DNA of 64,000 nucleotides from Caenorhabditis remanei (GCF_010183535.1 NC_071329.1:2232001-2296000), one strand, 5' to 3'; shown: positions 9,501 to 20,679, counted from the stretch's first letter. Numbers and translations are program-made. The notes: a model not told the origin generated them from the sequence alone.

Positions 9501-12500
9501 TGCCTAATTTTTCGGTGACTTTTCCAACAAATGTCGTGTAATCCTTGTGGACAAGTCGCGTTCCTAGAAAAATTGTTATTTTATGCAAAAAATCTGGAAA
9601 CGTCTTGTCCACGCGGAGTTCACGGCAGCTTTTTTGCATCTTCCCGCCAAAAATGCTTTTTTTCTATCGAAATGACATTTTTTGCTGTTTTTCTTGAAAA
9701 AATAAGAAAACAATTATATAATTATTACTATAATCGAAGATTCTCAAAAGAGTTTCGTATACCTGGATAGCTGAAGACGTGAAGATTCTGAATCCAGTTT
9801 CAGAATTTGGAAATTGTCGAAATGAAGCGAGATATAAGGTTTTCGGTGAAAAATATCATATTTTCACCGCCAAAACCCTTATATCTCGCTTCATTTTGAC
9901 AATTTCCGAATTCTGAAACTGGATTCAGAATCTTCACGTCATCAGCTATCCAGGTATACGAAACTCTTTTGAGAAACTTCGATTATAGTAATAATTATAT
10001 AATTGTTTTCTTATTTTTTCATGAAAAACAGCAAAAAATGTCATTTCGATTGAAAAAAAAGCATTTTTGGCGGGAAGATGCAAGCGCGCTCCATTGATAA
10101 CAGGTTCCGTAAGAGGCGCCATGAACTCCGCGTGGACAAGACGTTTCGAGATTTTTTGCATAAAATTTTATAAAATAACAATTTTTCTTGAAACGCGACT
10201 TGTTCACCAGGGTTACACGACATTTGTTGGAAAAATCAAAAAATGTCGGAAAAAATCAATTTTCGTGCTGAAACCCGACTCCGCCCCTTTTTCAGAAGGC
10301 CGAGAAACGACGCGATACGTGGAATATCAGGATGGTGTCATGTGGCAATTTCTGCTGGATCGCGCTATGTCGACAACGGATATCATTAGTTATGGATTGC
10401 CGGTGTGGAAAGAGTTTCGAGAGATTTATAACTCACCGATTATTAGGAAAAAGTCTTACGTGTGTTATGCGGATAGGTACGGTGGTGTAGATTTACGCGC
10501 GTAAATCGACTTTTTTTTCTCCAGATGTCGTCGGATCCTTCTCCCAAATCTCCACATAATGCCATTCGATATTGAGACTAAAGCAGCATTATATCAGTCG
10601 CTGGATTACCCGGTTCCACCTGAATTCAAAGAAATGTAGGCTCCGTTTTTTCAATGGAGCGCGCTTCCTTGAAAAAACAATTTTCAGCAGATTTTTTTTT
10701 GCTGAAAATTCGGTTTTCTGTCATAAAGAGCCAATTTTTTGCAATGTTTTGGTTTAAAATGAGAGAAATCGGTCTAGTTTCATCTAAAACTAAAGAATCT
10801 AGAAGAAAATTATATGACTGGAACGCGGAAGGCGTGAGGATTCTGAATCCGGTTTCCGAATTTGAAAAATGACAAAATGAACGGAGATATAAGGGTTTCG
10901 GTGGTGAAAACATGATATTTTGGACCAAAAACCTTATATCTCGCTTCATTTCGACAATTTCCAAATTCTGAAACTGGATTCAGAATTTTCACGTCTCCAG
11001 CTTACCTGACATACGAATTACTTCCAGAATCTTCGGTTTTAGCGAAAACTATACAAAATGTTCTTATCTTTCCACGAAAAACAGCAAAAAATGCCATTTC
11101 GATAGAACTAATAACATTTTTGACGTTAACTTGAAATCGCGCTCCGTTGATAACAGATTACGTAAGATGCGCCGTGAACTCCGCGTGGACAAGACATTAC
11201 GAGCTTTTTTGAATAAAATAACAATTTTTCTCGGAACGCGACTTGTCCACAAGGATTACACGACATTTGTTGGAAAAGTCACCGAAAAATTCGGCTTTTT
11301 TTGCAAAAAAATGACTGAAAAATTCATAAAACCAAATTCCACCAGAAAATTGCTGAAAATGCGCGTTTTTGATGATAGAAAACTGGATTTGCAGCTAAAA
11401 AAAAACTTGGTGAACATTGTGTTTTCAAGGAGATCGAGACGATTAGAAGCAATCGCGCTCCCTTGACAATGTGGGAGGGAAAAAAGCGTAGAAATATGTT
11501 TTCAGCCTAATCACCGAAACTGGTGTAGAAATTCTCTCGAACAACTTCATCGCCGAATACCCGGCTCGCCCCGCCCACCTGGTACTCCAGTCCCGCCCAT
11601 TCGACGACTCGCCGATCGGAATCACGTCGACAACGAAATTCTCGACACTGCGAGCGCCGGAAGAACATCGTTCGCGGCTATGGATTGTCGATCAAAAAGG
11701 GTGGTCGGACAAGGAGAATCAATCGATTTGGGAGTATATTCTGAAGAAGGCGACTGAAACGAAGAATGGCGTCATGCGGCCGATTGAGGTGCCGAAGTAT
11801 GGATCGGCACGGTTTTGGTGGAAATTCACGGAGGCGGTGAAGACGAACAGATCGTGTCATGCGTTGGCTCAGCAGTTAGTATTAGCTTGGCACAGTTCTT
11901 ACAACTGCGCTCTACCGAAATGCCCTTGAAAACTGTCTTCATCTCTGAGTCACTCAATTTCGCCCACAATTTTCTTTGGTTTCGGTGGAGCGCGGTTGTA
12001 AGAAGTGTGCCGTGTAATGATGATACTGTGTTCGGTAGGGAAACAGCTCGTGACCTAGAAACCTAAACAGAAAAAAAGTTCGGTCATGATTTTATTACAC
12101 ACTGGATAATGCAATGAACCTCTAGAAAACGTGCTCTGCGGCTAACCGGGATGGGCGCGAAGCGGTTTTCAGCCGCGACGCAACGGGCAGCATTGGGCAC
12201 TATAAGAAATCCGCTTTTTTCCACTGAAAACATAATAGAAAAGGTACGAAAAATTGGTTTTAAACGACTAAAAATGAAGAAAATTTAGCTTTTTCGAAGA
12301 ATCACGAGCTTCGCGGCTCATCACTTGAAGGGAGCCGCAACGCGCACGCAACGCATCTCTTTCGGTGTGGATTTACGAGATTGAATTCGAGGTTCATCGC
12401 CATTACCCCGTGATTACACTGACCATTTTTTATGACCACTTTTATCATATAATAGGAATTTGCATATTTTTCTACACATTCTGAAACAAATTATCAGAAT

Positions 12501-15087
12501 ACAGGCAAACTTAAATTGACAACTGAATGATGTTTCCGATGGGAAATTTATTTTTGAAATAAATCCGAATTTCACAATTTTTGATAAAAATCAGAAAAAA
12601 AAACCCCGAAACCCAATTAAGCACTGTAAAAACTACCAGAATGTTACATAATTTCAGAAATGCTAAAAATGGTCAGTGTAACCGTGGCCGAACTTTTTCT
12701 CTATCGGTTTCTAGGCCACGAAAAGTTGTTTTCTGTTTTGGTCAGGAATGACCTTTTTTTTAGACATTTTCAAAAATATTTCCAAATTAAATAAGTAGTT
12801 TTTATGTTTCCAGTTTCAAACTTCTTCGCACCCAAATTCTGTCATCTGGTCTCGACTTGGAAAGCAACATCAATTTATATTATATAATTACCCAACCAGT
12901 TGATAGGATTGCTCTGGAGAGGTGAGAATGAATCATGCAAAGTTTCAGCCAAAAATGTCGCGTTTCCAGATTCAAATCGATTTCGATTTTGGTGTTGGAT
13001 GCGCAGCGACTCATCCGATACGCAGTAGGAAAGACGTTTCTGATTGGACCACTCGCCGGAGAGAGTTTTGAGAATTTCAACACAGACAACTACTCGTTTC
13101 ATTATGATCCGACGGTTTTGAAAAATATTTTGGGATTGGAAGGGGATGAGAAGTGGGTGGAGTCTAAAAAAAGAAAATTATTGATTTTTTGTCCAGGCCC
13201 GACTACTCGAAAGTCCCTCAACAACTACAGACATATATGCTTGAATTCGAAAGAAAACAACACTTTGCTTATCTCAATTTGAGTAATAGTCTCAAATTTT
13301 CGAATCTGTGAGTAAGCGCGCTCCATTGTTAATCGAAGGAAATTATAATTCTTGCCGACACGAGCCGGCACGTAACTCGCGTCAAACTTAACATTATGAG
13401 CTGAAAAATATACCAAAATGTAGATCTCAACGAGTTCTATGTCCGTGACCTAGTACGGGCCGGATGGTTATTAGTTAGTATGTCGCGGGCCGGGAAAAAG
13501 TGCCAAAAACGCGAAAATGGCCAAAAAAGCCTTTCTAGCCCAGCCCTCGATACATTAACGAATAGCCATCCGGCCCGTAGTGGGTCACGGACATAGAACT
13601 CGCCGAGATCTACATTTTGGTATATTTTTGAGCTCATAATATTGAATTTGACGCGAGTTACGCGCCGGCCCGCGTCCGCCCGGTTTGCAAGTATGGAAAT
13701 TATTTTCAGCGATGGTCCCTTCTATCGAGGAGCATCGAAACGAAAGAGTATGACGCCGGAAGATTTGTGGTGAGTTTCGAAACAGGATGATTTTAAAACA
13801 AGCGGTTCTAAACCGTCCCATTTATAGCGACCAACCACGTGGGAAAGAGATGAAGGTGGAGATAGTGAAAGATGAGATGCCATCGATGGAGAAGGAAGTT
13901 GTCAAATTGGAACCCGTTGAGCAGGAGAGGTAAAAAATCGAAAATAATCAAATTTTACAGTACCGCTCAAACGGTTATCATCTTTGGTCGTTTTCCTCGT
14001 AAATCTACACAAAGCCCTTGTAAACTTACATTTGAAAAATGAACTCGTAAATCTACACAAAAAGTAAATCCACACAGAGTTTGGAGAACTAAAAATCGTC
14101 GTAAATCTGCATATGAACATCCCGTAAATTCACATAGAACCCCTCGTAAATCAACATCTAAAATATAGCGAATTTACATTAGGAGAATCCTCGTGAATCT
14201 ACAAATGATTTTTAATAAAAACCACACAATAACCGTAAATCTACAACACGTAAACCGACACCTCGTAAATTTACACTTAAGGATAAATCCTTTTTTTTCG
14301 TTCACTATAGAAAAGCGCTTATAGTGAACAGAACTTTCTATAGTGAATAGAACTTCTTGATTTACAAAGTTCTTAAGTGTAAATTTACGAGGTATCGGGT
14401 TACGAGGTGTAGATTTACGGTATTGTGTGGTTTTTACTAAACATCATGTGTAGATTCACGAGGATTCTCCTAATGTAAATTCGCAATATTTTAGATGTTG
14501 ATTTACGAGGGGTTCTATGTGAATTTACGGGGTGCTCAGGTGTAGATTTACGACGATTTTTGGTTCTCCAAACTCTGTGTGGTTTTACGAAGCTTTTTGT
14601 GTTGATATACATGATTATTTTTCAAGTGCAAGTTTACAAGGCATCAGGTTTGAATTTCTGGTCTATAAAGTACAGTACTCTTAGTCGTAAATCTAGACAT
14701 AAAGTCTCGTAAATCTACCATAATTTTCGGGTCAAAATCTTCACACAATTTCCTATTAAAAATGTTAAATTTGTCTTTCAGTGACCGGCCGCCGCATCTA
14801 TTCCCGATGATCTCAAATAATGGTGTGAATCCACAAGAAATACCGTATCTTCCCCTGGAATCAGCATTTGAAGAACTCGAAAAACGGATCCGAATTTTCA
14901 CGGAGAAACTTCAAGAAGGGTGTCGAATGATGAAGGAATCCCAGAGAATTGCCTATGTCAACGAGTTGGAGGTAAGCCGAAATATTCTGAAGACGTCACA
15001 GGACTTTGAATCCGTTTTTTTCAGAATTCGAAAATGTGGGCTCCAATTGTTGAAAATCTATGGAATTATGGGTTTGTTTCTTTTTAA
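6526..15087 (+). CDS. triple SPK-domain protein, likely nuclear (673 aa)
   Basis: Thirteen exons join in phase: 6526-6625, 6793-7006, 9146-9375, 10296-10476, 10525-10635, 11506-11874, 12814-12921, 12970-13152, 13197-13307, 13710-13769, 13828-13929, 14782-14971 and 15025-15087. Three repeats resemble the nematode SPK domain (found with SET and PHD domains): about residues 45-150 (ERLHVFQYILSEC...), 188-295 (GVMWQFLLDRAMS...LPVWKEF...LYQSLDYPVPPEF) and 350-460 (QSIWEYILKKATE...FWWKFTEAV). Each repeat is split by a phase 2 intron at the same place, which points to intragenic duplication. The N-terminus is acidic (DDVEIDEESEEVDSE). The tail is charged, and its last 85 residues include a helix-rich segment (ESAFEELEKRIRIFTEKLQ). 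SPK proteins are nematode-expanded and mostly uncharacterised, with chromatin roles suggested. The family call rests on pattern recognition of the WxF, LP and LDYPV-like features. Confidence 0.75.
7085..8770. repeat. nested palindromes in SPK gene intron 2
   Basis: The outer arms are near 7100-7360 and 8505-8765. The left holds GGTCTCCCACATTGCGAAAA and AAACCACGGCAGTGCGAGG; the right holds their inverted matches. Inside is a second palindrome (about 7360-8155; GGCACCAGGGATGTGCGG against CCGCACATCCCTGGTGCC), and inside that another pair with CATCAGAATTGTAGAAAATG arms meeting near 7775. The structure reads as successive insertions of palindromic elements. Confidence 0.85.
8155..8505. repeat. dispersed repeat, copy 1 (inverted copy at 20.25-20.59 kb)
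   Basis: This stretch starts CCCTATCACTCCAAAATCTA and ends near GGATGCGTAAGGACCTGTGC. It matches 20247-20585 in inverted orientation over most of its length, including CAGTGGAAAAAACCAATTTT and the GCGCATAACGCGATAAAA segment. It sits between the inner and outer palindrome arms, so it is one layer of the nested insertion. Confidence 0.85.
9525..10235. repeat. palindromic element in SPK gene intron 3
   Basis: The left arm begins CAACAAATGTCGTGTAATCC and GTGGACAAGTCGCG. The right arm is the inverse, ending ACACGACATTTGTTGG. The inner arms (TTATATCTCGCTTCATTT) also pair. A degraded relative fills about 10745-11280 in intron 5, with the same GCGTGGACAAGACATTACGA segment. Confidence 0.85.
13350..13680. 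repeat. palindromic element in SPK gene intron 9
   Basis: Arms such as TATACCAAAATGTAGATCTC and GTTCTATGTCCGTGACC on the left pair with GGTCACGGACATAGAAC and GAGATCTACATTTTGGTATA on the right. The centre holds GGGCCGGATGGTTATTAG and its inverse. No coding content is evident. Confidence 0.85.
13965..14690. repeat. CGTAAATCTACAC repeat forming a large palindrome (SPK intron 11)
   Basis: The left half repeats CTCGTAAATCTACACAAA-like units separated by 20-40 bases. The right half carries the inverse GTGTAGATTTACGAGG. The centre near 14310-14340 has CTATAGTGAACAGAACTTTC. The element combines tandem short units with overall inverted symmetry. Confidence 0.8.
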
Positions 15088-16013
15088 ATAAACTTTTGAG
15101 TTTTTGTGAAAACGCATCTTTTTCAAAATATACTTATTTTTGAGACGTAGGTTTCCTCAAAGGGAAAATTTTTTCCAATATGGAAACGTAACCGTTTCCG
15201 GGCAGTTTTTTAGCTTTCGCTTGACCGTTGGCGTTGAGAGTGTATTAAGGCAACCAGATGTTGCGAGTATTTTCTATTTCCCGGGTTTTTAGAACGTCCG
15301 TATCTTTTCTCATCGTCCATCTTCCGTCGCCCGCCCGTAATCCAAGGGTACATCGCGGTCATAGGTACATTGAATCTTTGGGTACATAGAGTACCTATGA
15401 TCATGGGGTACATCAAGTCAGAATTTTCATAAAATTTGAAAAGGCTCAGTGTTTTCATCAAATTTTGAAAAAACGCTTTACAGACGGATTATCATCTCTG
15501 AAAAAAAAACAGTCAGTTTTCCTTTAGAAGCTTTTCTGAAAAATTGATGAAAACTCTAAACTTCTGAAATTTTATGGAAATTCTGACTTGATGTAACCTC
15601 ATGGATGTCCCCATTATCATAGTTTCTCGATGAACCCTAAGATTCACTGTACACTCTGTATCCTTTTTCGATGTACCCTTGGATTACGGGCGGGCGACGG
15701 AAGATGAACGATGAGCGCGGAGACACGGATTTCGACGGGAAAAAAATACGAATGTTCTAAAAACCGGGGAAATAAAAAATACTCGCAACATCTGGTTGCC
15801 TTAACACAACCTCACCGCCACCGGCAAGAGAAAGCTAAAAAAAAACTGCCCGGAAACGGTTACGTTTCCATATTGGAAAAGATGTTGCCTTTGAGGAAAC
15901 CTATAATTTCCTCTAATTTTTAGAGTTGTTTTTACAGTATATAACAGATTACGTGCTTTTTATCTCAGAAAGAAGTATATTTTTAAAAATATGTCTTTTC
16001 TCAATCCCTTTTA
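15088..16013. other. intergenic, mostly a large palindrome
   Basis: No gene is seen. From 15149 to 15903 the sequence is one inverted repeat: CCAATATGGAAACGTAACCG on the left and its inverse on the right, with CGTCGCCCGCCCGTAATCC inside, centred near 15500. Confidence 0.8.
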
Positions 16014-16212
16014 TGGTGCGTCCAAAGTTGCTACAAAACAGCAAAAACGACAAATCTGCGGTGTCCAAAGTTGATTTATAGATTTGCAGGTTTTCAGTTA
16101 TGCGTTATTGCTCATCCTTAATTTTTCAACTGCGAAACCTGCAAAACCTACAAACCTACAAATCAACTTTGGACGCCGCAGATTTGTCGTTGTAGCAACT
16201 TTGGGCACACCA
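16014..16212. mobile_element. 199-bp MITE with TTA flanks
   Basis: The ends are TGGTGCGTCCAAAGTTGCTA and the inverted TAGCAACTTTGGGCACACCA, with TTA at 16011-16013 and 16213-16215. A 3-bp TTA duplication is typical of PIF/Harbinger-type MITEs. The inner arms (AAATCTGCGGTGTCCAAAGT) also pair. Confidence 0.75.
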
Positions 16213-16358
16213 TTATAACTCCAATTCCATCGGTTTCCAGTTATCAAGAAAATGCTCACTACCATCAGCATCATTACCCATCAGCTCATCATACCGAACG
16301 CTTTCAAACTCTTTCCTGTCCATCGGATGTTCCCATTGACACTTCCTACTGCAACAAT

Positions 16359-17474
16359 ATGTCACCAACCTATCAAGGTAATATATTTCAGATGTCTTCT
16401 CGAAAAATGAAGTCACGCGACCCTTGCAGACAGAAATTAATTTTATACAAAATGAACCATAGTTGTCAAGGCCCGGCCCGAAGGCCCGGGCAAATTGGCG
16501 CGAAAGTCAAATTTTCAAATTTTTTGAATTTTTTCGCGAAAAAGTCAAATTTTCGACTATCAGTCAGAATTAGAAGAAATTCTGAAAAATAGTCAAAAAT
16601 GGTCACATTTCCGATGAAAAATTGAAAAAATTTCGAAAAAAAAATTGGAAAAAAAAGGGTCATTTTTTGAAGCCGGGCCTTGAAAATTTTCTACCGGCCC
16701 GGCCCGGGCCTTGACAACTATGAAATAAACCGGTTCCTTAACTACTGCACCACTGAGTCACCAACTATGTATTCTATCGAAGCACAATCTTGTCTACAAC
16801 TAGAATTCTCCGCCACTTTCCATTAATCCGCTTGCTATTGGTGTGACGGTTCTCTCCGACTCCCCATCAGTGTTGTTGGGAATTCCGACTTCCGACTTCC
16901 GGGCATTTTTTCACTTCCGACTTCCGGATAAGAAATTTTACTTCCGACTTCCTGATAAGAAAAATCACTTCTAACTTCCGACTTCCGGATAAGAAAAGTT
17001 TCACTTCCCAACATCTCTGCTCCCCATCTTCACAACTTCAATCTTGACTTCTTTATGTTTCAGATCTCGGACATGATCTCAGCCCTCAATTCTGGTGTGC
17101 TGAAGTGGATTGTGCCTATGAGAGATGTGCCACGAGAGTTATTCCTCGCGGACAATCTATCTATTTCAGACATGATGAGGGTATTCATGAAGCAAGTCCA
17201 GTCAATGATAATCTCAAGAACAATGACTGGGGTAAGGATCATCGAGTGAGATTCAACTGAATTCAATTTTTCAGAAGTCAAGAAGGCCTTCCGTAAAGAG
17301 CAGAGTAAAGTGGCTTCTGCCCGTTACCGTGTGAAAAAGAAGGCAAAACGGCAGGAGCTTTTGGATCAATTAGAGGCTGAAGAGAAGCGAAATGCTCGTC
17401 TCAAACGAAAGTTTGCTCAATTGGAAAAGGATGTTGCCGAAGCGAGATTCCATCTGAAACTTTCCCATAAATAG
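16359..17474 (+). CDS. bZIP transcription factor, ATF4-like
   Basis: The exons 16359-16377, 17064-17231 and 17275-17474 join in phase to 128 aa from the first in-frame ATG (start MSPTYQ). The frame stays open upstream to a possible acceptor at 16240-16241, so an extra N-terminal segment (YQENAHYHQHHYPSAHHTER...) from an earlier exon, or a trans-spliced leader with a different start, is possible. The C-terminal third is a bZIP: basic region FRKEQSKVASARYRVKKKAK followed by a leucine-zipper helix (ELLDQLEAEEKRNARLKRKF). The pattern RKEQ.K.AS.RYR.KKK is that of the ATF4/ATF5 group, which regulates stress and amino-acid response genes as dimers. Intron 1 contains two mobile elements. The stop is 12 residues after the zipper, as is usual for this group. 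Confidence 0.82.
16462..16718. mobile_element. MITE with GTTGTCAAGGCCCGG termini and TA duplication
   Basis: The terminal inverted repeats are GTTGTCAAGGCCCGGCC and GGCCCGGGCCTTGACAAC, flanked by TA on both sides (16460-16461 and 16719-16720). TA duplication is the mark of Tc1/mariner-type elements. Inner arms (AAATTTTCAAATTTTTTGAA) are also self-complementary. The element lies inside bZIP intron 1. Confidence 0.8.
16868..17019. mobile_element. hAT-type MITE with 8-bp duplication and ACTTCCGACTTCC core
   Basis: The ends are CAGTGTTGTTGGGAA and the inverted TTCCCAACATCTCTG. The 8-bp direct repeat CTCCCCAT flanks it at 16860-16867 and 17020-17027. CAG ends and 8-bp duplications mark the hAT superfamily. 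The interior is made of ACTTCCGACTTCCGG units, the same unit as in the elements near 24 kb and 26 kb. Confidence 0.85.
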
Positions 17475-18200
17475 ATCAAATTCTATAATTTACCATTCCC
17501 CTTTGTATTTGTACATCACATCTTCAATTTCTTTTTCGTGGAGGAGACCGATTTAATTATCGATTTTTTTCCTTTCAAATTGTTGGCATGAATTTTACAT
17601 TGTTTTAGAGAATTTAGGACATTAGGCTTGCAAGTGCGCTCTATTGAGAAGCGCACGCGACGCGACCGCACCGCGTTTGTTTCTATTTAATTGATTTCTT
17701 TAGCTTTTTTGTTCAATTTTTTGCACTTTTTTTAATTTAAAAGTATTTGGTTGATTTAAAAATAATTTATTTCAATGTAAAGAAACGGAACAAAACAATT
17801 ACAAATGGGATTTTTCTCAGAAGTCATTGGAAATGCAATGTTCTTATTGAGAGCTTCAATTATTTTGATAGTCGTGAATTGCGCATTCCGACGAGTATCG
17901 AACTTGTTCTGGAACTGGAAATTGATCCAGTGTTCTTTGGTGACAGCTAAGTCGCATTTGATCTCTTGATCGTTCTCACATCTGAAAATTTGAGATGAAA
18001 TTTATGTTTTCATCGAAAAAACTCACTATCTGTACAAGTCGCAACGACTTTTTGGGTTCACTGGACTTGAGCTCTTCACAAGATGGCTCGTTTTTTTTGA
18101 AGAATCAATCTAACAATCAATTTCAGCACTTCCATATTCATTTCGTTAACTTCATCCGTCATTGAAAACAAATCCATAGCTCGAGAAGCAATTGAGAGCA
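17475..18200. other. intergenic with a possible minus-strand coding remnant
   Basis: On the minus strand a frame from about 17990 to 17750 is open after a TTTTCAG acceptor (CENDQEIKCDLAVTKEHWIN...), and another from about 18240 to 18090 reads INDIDVLSIASRAMDLFSMT. I recognise neither, and I could not join them into one convincing gene. They may be exons of a degraded gene or part of the neighbouring Helitron debris. Confidence 0.35.
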
Positions 18201-18229
18201 CATCGATGTCATTTATTGTCTGCTCTATT

Positions 18230-18590
18230 CCATTAGGCGGTCGGAATCCACCGAGTCTTCATAAGTTCGATATCGGCTTTTCATCTTCACCAGCTCTCCA
18301 TCGGATGTTTCAATGTTTCCCAAAGATTGACATTTCTGTTGACCGTTCCAAATATTCTGTTGATCTGTTTATTTCTAAAATAAAATAAAGTTAAATAAAT
18401 AATGAAAATTAGCAAATACCACAACTTACTGGTGAAAACATGTGGATCTTTGACTGGCGGAAACTGAAGCAGATCTCCAAGCATCATAATGTTATATCCT
18501 CTAAATGGTTGAGGGAGGACACTGATTTCACGTAGTCGACGATGAATCTTCATCAAAATGACGTTCGGCACCATTAATACTTGATCCATA
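18230..18590 (-). pseudogene. Helitron Pif1-type helicase fragment (motif II region)
   Basis: The minus-strand translation includes EISVLPQPFRGYNIMMLGDL and LLQFPPVKD, the motif II neighbourhood of Helitron helicases (LGDLxQLPPV), followed after a break by VNRNVNLWETLKHPMESW. The reading frame is interrupted between the two parts. No Rep domain or the rest of the helicase is adjacent, so this is a dead fragment. Confidence 0.8.
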
Positions 18591-18618
18591 AGAAAAGTGC
18601 AAAAACAAGGGGAAGCTA

Positions 18619-18994
18619 TTAGTATTCAAAAAGAATCAGAGGGAAAAGAGGGAGACCAGCCATACAGTAGGCAGTCTGGAGCGCAGAATGAGATGGGAGA
18701 TCGTCTATCGCTTACGTCAAATGGAAACACATCTGCGTACTCTGCGTATTGGCTCCTGGGAAGAGCGCGCACCACTTTTGTGGTCATAGGACTAGAGTTT
18801 TCCCAGAAGCCAAGATGCAGTGCCTATGACCCTAAAAAGTGGTGCGCGCTCTTTCCAGGAGCCAATACGCAGAGTACGCAGGAGTGTCTCCACTTGACGT
18901 AAGCCAGAGTCAATATCCCATCTCATTCTGCTTTCCCGACTGCCTACTGTATGGCTGGTCCCCCCGATTCCCCCTGATTCTTATTGAATCATAA
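18619..18994. mobile_element. palindromic MITE, family T (TTAGTATTCAA ends)
   Basis: The termini read TTAGTATTCAAAAAGAATCA and the inverse of TGATTCTTATTGAATC; subterminal arms are ACCAGCCATACAGTAGGCAG and its inverse. The core arms contain GCGTATTGGCTCCTGGGAAG and GAGCGCGCACCACTTTT. This is the non-coding form of the family whose other copies carry the 158-residue ORF. Confidence 0.85.
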
Positions 18995-19492
18995 TTCCCC
19001 TTACTCCTCTTTCCTGTCTGCTACTGATATTCTAATGGATTAAGATGTCCTTCCGCCAGTCCTGCTAGAGTTTGGAGTCTTACGATAACAACCTTGACCG
19101 GTCTATATGGATACTGAAGGCTCGTATAAGGAGCTCCGGAATGGTACCAATGATCATACTATTCGATGTTATGACACGAAGAGTATTCTTATTGAAAGTT
19201 GACCGGATGAGTGCCGGTGAATTGGCGGATGTTAAGAGGGTAGCAAATCTTTACTCCCATCGAATGGTAAGTTATAAAATCATTTTTGCCCCACAAATCT
19301 TGTTTTATTACAGATTGTCAAAGCAGTTCTGCTTACCCAAAAAACTTCAATGTTGCCTTCGACCTCCAACAAAGTGCACTTTATGGTATTGTTTCCTCCA
19401 TTCCTTTCTCAATGTCAATTCACCCAAAACACTACGAAATAATTCCAGAAACATATACATACGCAATTTCGTTTCAGAACATATTCTCCAAC

Positions 19493-19945
19493 ATGAGCTC
19501 TACCCAGCCCGATCAAGGCTCAAACGCCGAAATAAGAGAGCGATTCGAGTCGACCATTGAAAATACCAAAAACACAATTTCTACTTTTCTGGAGTCTAAT
19601 CAGGTAAGAATTCTTGTTGTTTTCGAGGATTTGGTAGCAAAACTTGAAAATTTTACTTTCAAACATTGAGCTACTTTCTTAAAATTTATCATCCTACTCG
19701 GTTGCTTGCTAATATACTGAAGACCCGTCGTGCAAAATCTGCGGTGGGATATCCATTATGGAGTACACATGTGTGAAAGGCTAGTATTTTTTGCATGTAG
19801 TAGTTCAAATTGTTTCCATTTCAGTGGTTGACGTACCGAAAGAAAATTTATTGTGCGCAAAAGAGTCAAATTGTGTAATTAACACAAAAACCTGTCTAGC
19901 ATGCCGACTGCAAAAATGCTACAAGATGGGCATGACTAATGGTGA
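19493..19945 (+). pseudogene. broken nuclear hormone receptor DNA-binding domain
   Basis: After a possible first exon (MSSTQPDQGSNAEIRERFES, donor near 19602), the stretch 19722-19941 reads DPSCKICGGISIMEYTCVKG, then a TAG at 19782-19784, then CAKESNCVINTKTCLACRLQ and KCYKMGMTN before a GTGAGT donor. The spacing CxxC...CxxxxxxC...CxxCRxxKCxxxGM is that of the two zinc fingers of nuclear hormone receptors. The stop falls at the expected cysteine of the first finger (CVKG-stop-YF in place of CxxCxxFF). I see no ligand-binding domain, so this looks like a dead or captured fragment. Confidence 0.65.
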
Positions 19946-20246
19946 GTTGGTATGATTTTTTTGATATAGACTTAATGTTTTATTTTAGATTATAAAACGT
20001 CAAAATCTCATGAATCGTACAATGGATTTTCATCGGCTGAATCAAACACTTGATAAACGACCCGCTTATTTCGAAACGCCGGATCAATACTGTATGGACG
20101 TGCGAGCTACTGGTGGAAAACTATGTTCGAAATGTCGTCAGTTTTCATATTGCAAATGTTCCTATCCCACGTGTGTAAATGAGAAAAACAATAGTTGTTA
20201 CTCAAAATCTTTATTTTATTCAATAAATTATTAATATTTCATGGCA

Positions 20247-20585
20247 CAGGTCCTTACGCACCCAAATGACCCAAGGCATTGCTGACGCTTTAGCAGTGCA
20301 AGTTCTTACTGTAGGCTTAAAGGCGCATAGCAAAAACGCTTCCATACCGTATACAAAAATTACTAAATCAGCCGTTTTCTACCGAATTCTGTAAAGTTTA
20401 GGTGTTTTATAGCAATAAAATTCCGAAATTTCCCCTAGACTTATTTTCAATCTCCGAAAAATTGGTTTTTTCCACTGAAAACATTTTCAAAACATTTTTA
20501 TCGCGTTATGCGCACAGTATACTTCTGACGCGTTTCCGGTCGCGCTGACGCCTTAAAAGTAGATTTTGGAGTGATAGGGTGCAGT
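20247..20585. repeat. dispersed repeat, copy 2 (inverted relative to 8.16-8.51 kb)
   Basis: This stretch starts GGTCCTTACGCACCCAAATG and ends TAGATTTTGGAGTGATAGGG, matching the SPK-intron copy on the opposite strand. It follows the nuclear receptor remnant and a short open frame (MDFHRLNQTLDKRPAYFETP) that is repeated near 23.52 kb. Confidence 0.85.
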
Positions 20586-20679
20586 GCATGGTTTCACATT
20601 AGTCGCTCTTCAATTCGTCTATAAATTTGAAATAAAAACAAGAGCAGCTTTTTAAAGCACAAGATTTTCAAAAACTACA

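Noticed and set aside
11319..11466. Extra SPK-gene exon reading KLLKMRVFDDRKLDLQLKKN
   Set aside because: Joining exon 5 directly to 11506 keeps phase and restores the expected end of the second SPK repeat; including this stretch leads to a stop.
15711..15923. Plus-strand frame starting MSAETRISTGKKYECSKNRG
   Set aside because: It lies in the right arm of a large palindrome; the left arm gives the related minus-strand frame, so both come from repeat sequence.
16213..16416. Minus-strand open frame over the bZIP first exon
   Set aside because: It is the complement of the coding exon and a neighbouring MITE, and shows no domain or splice partner.
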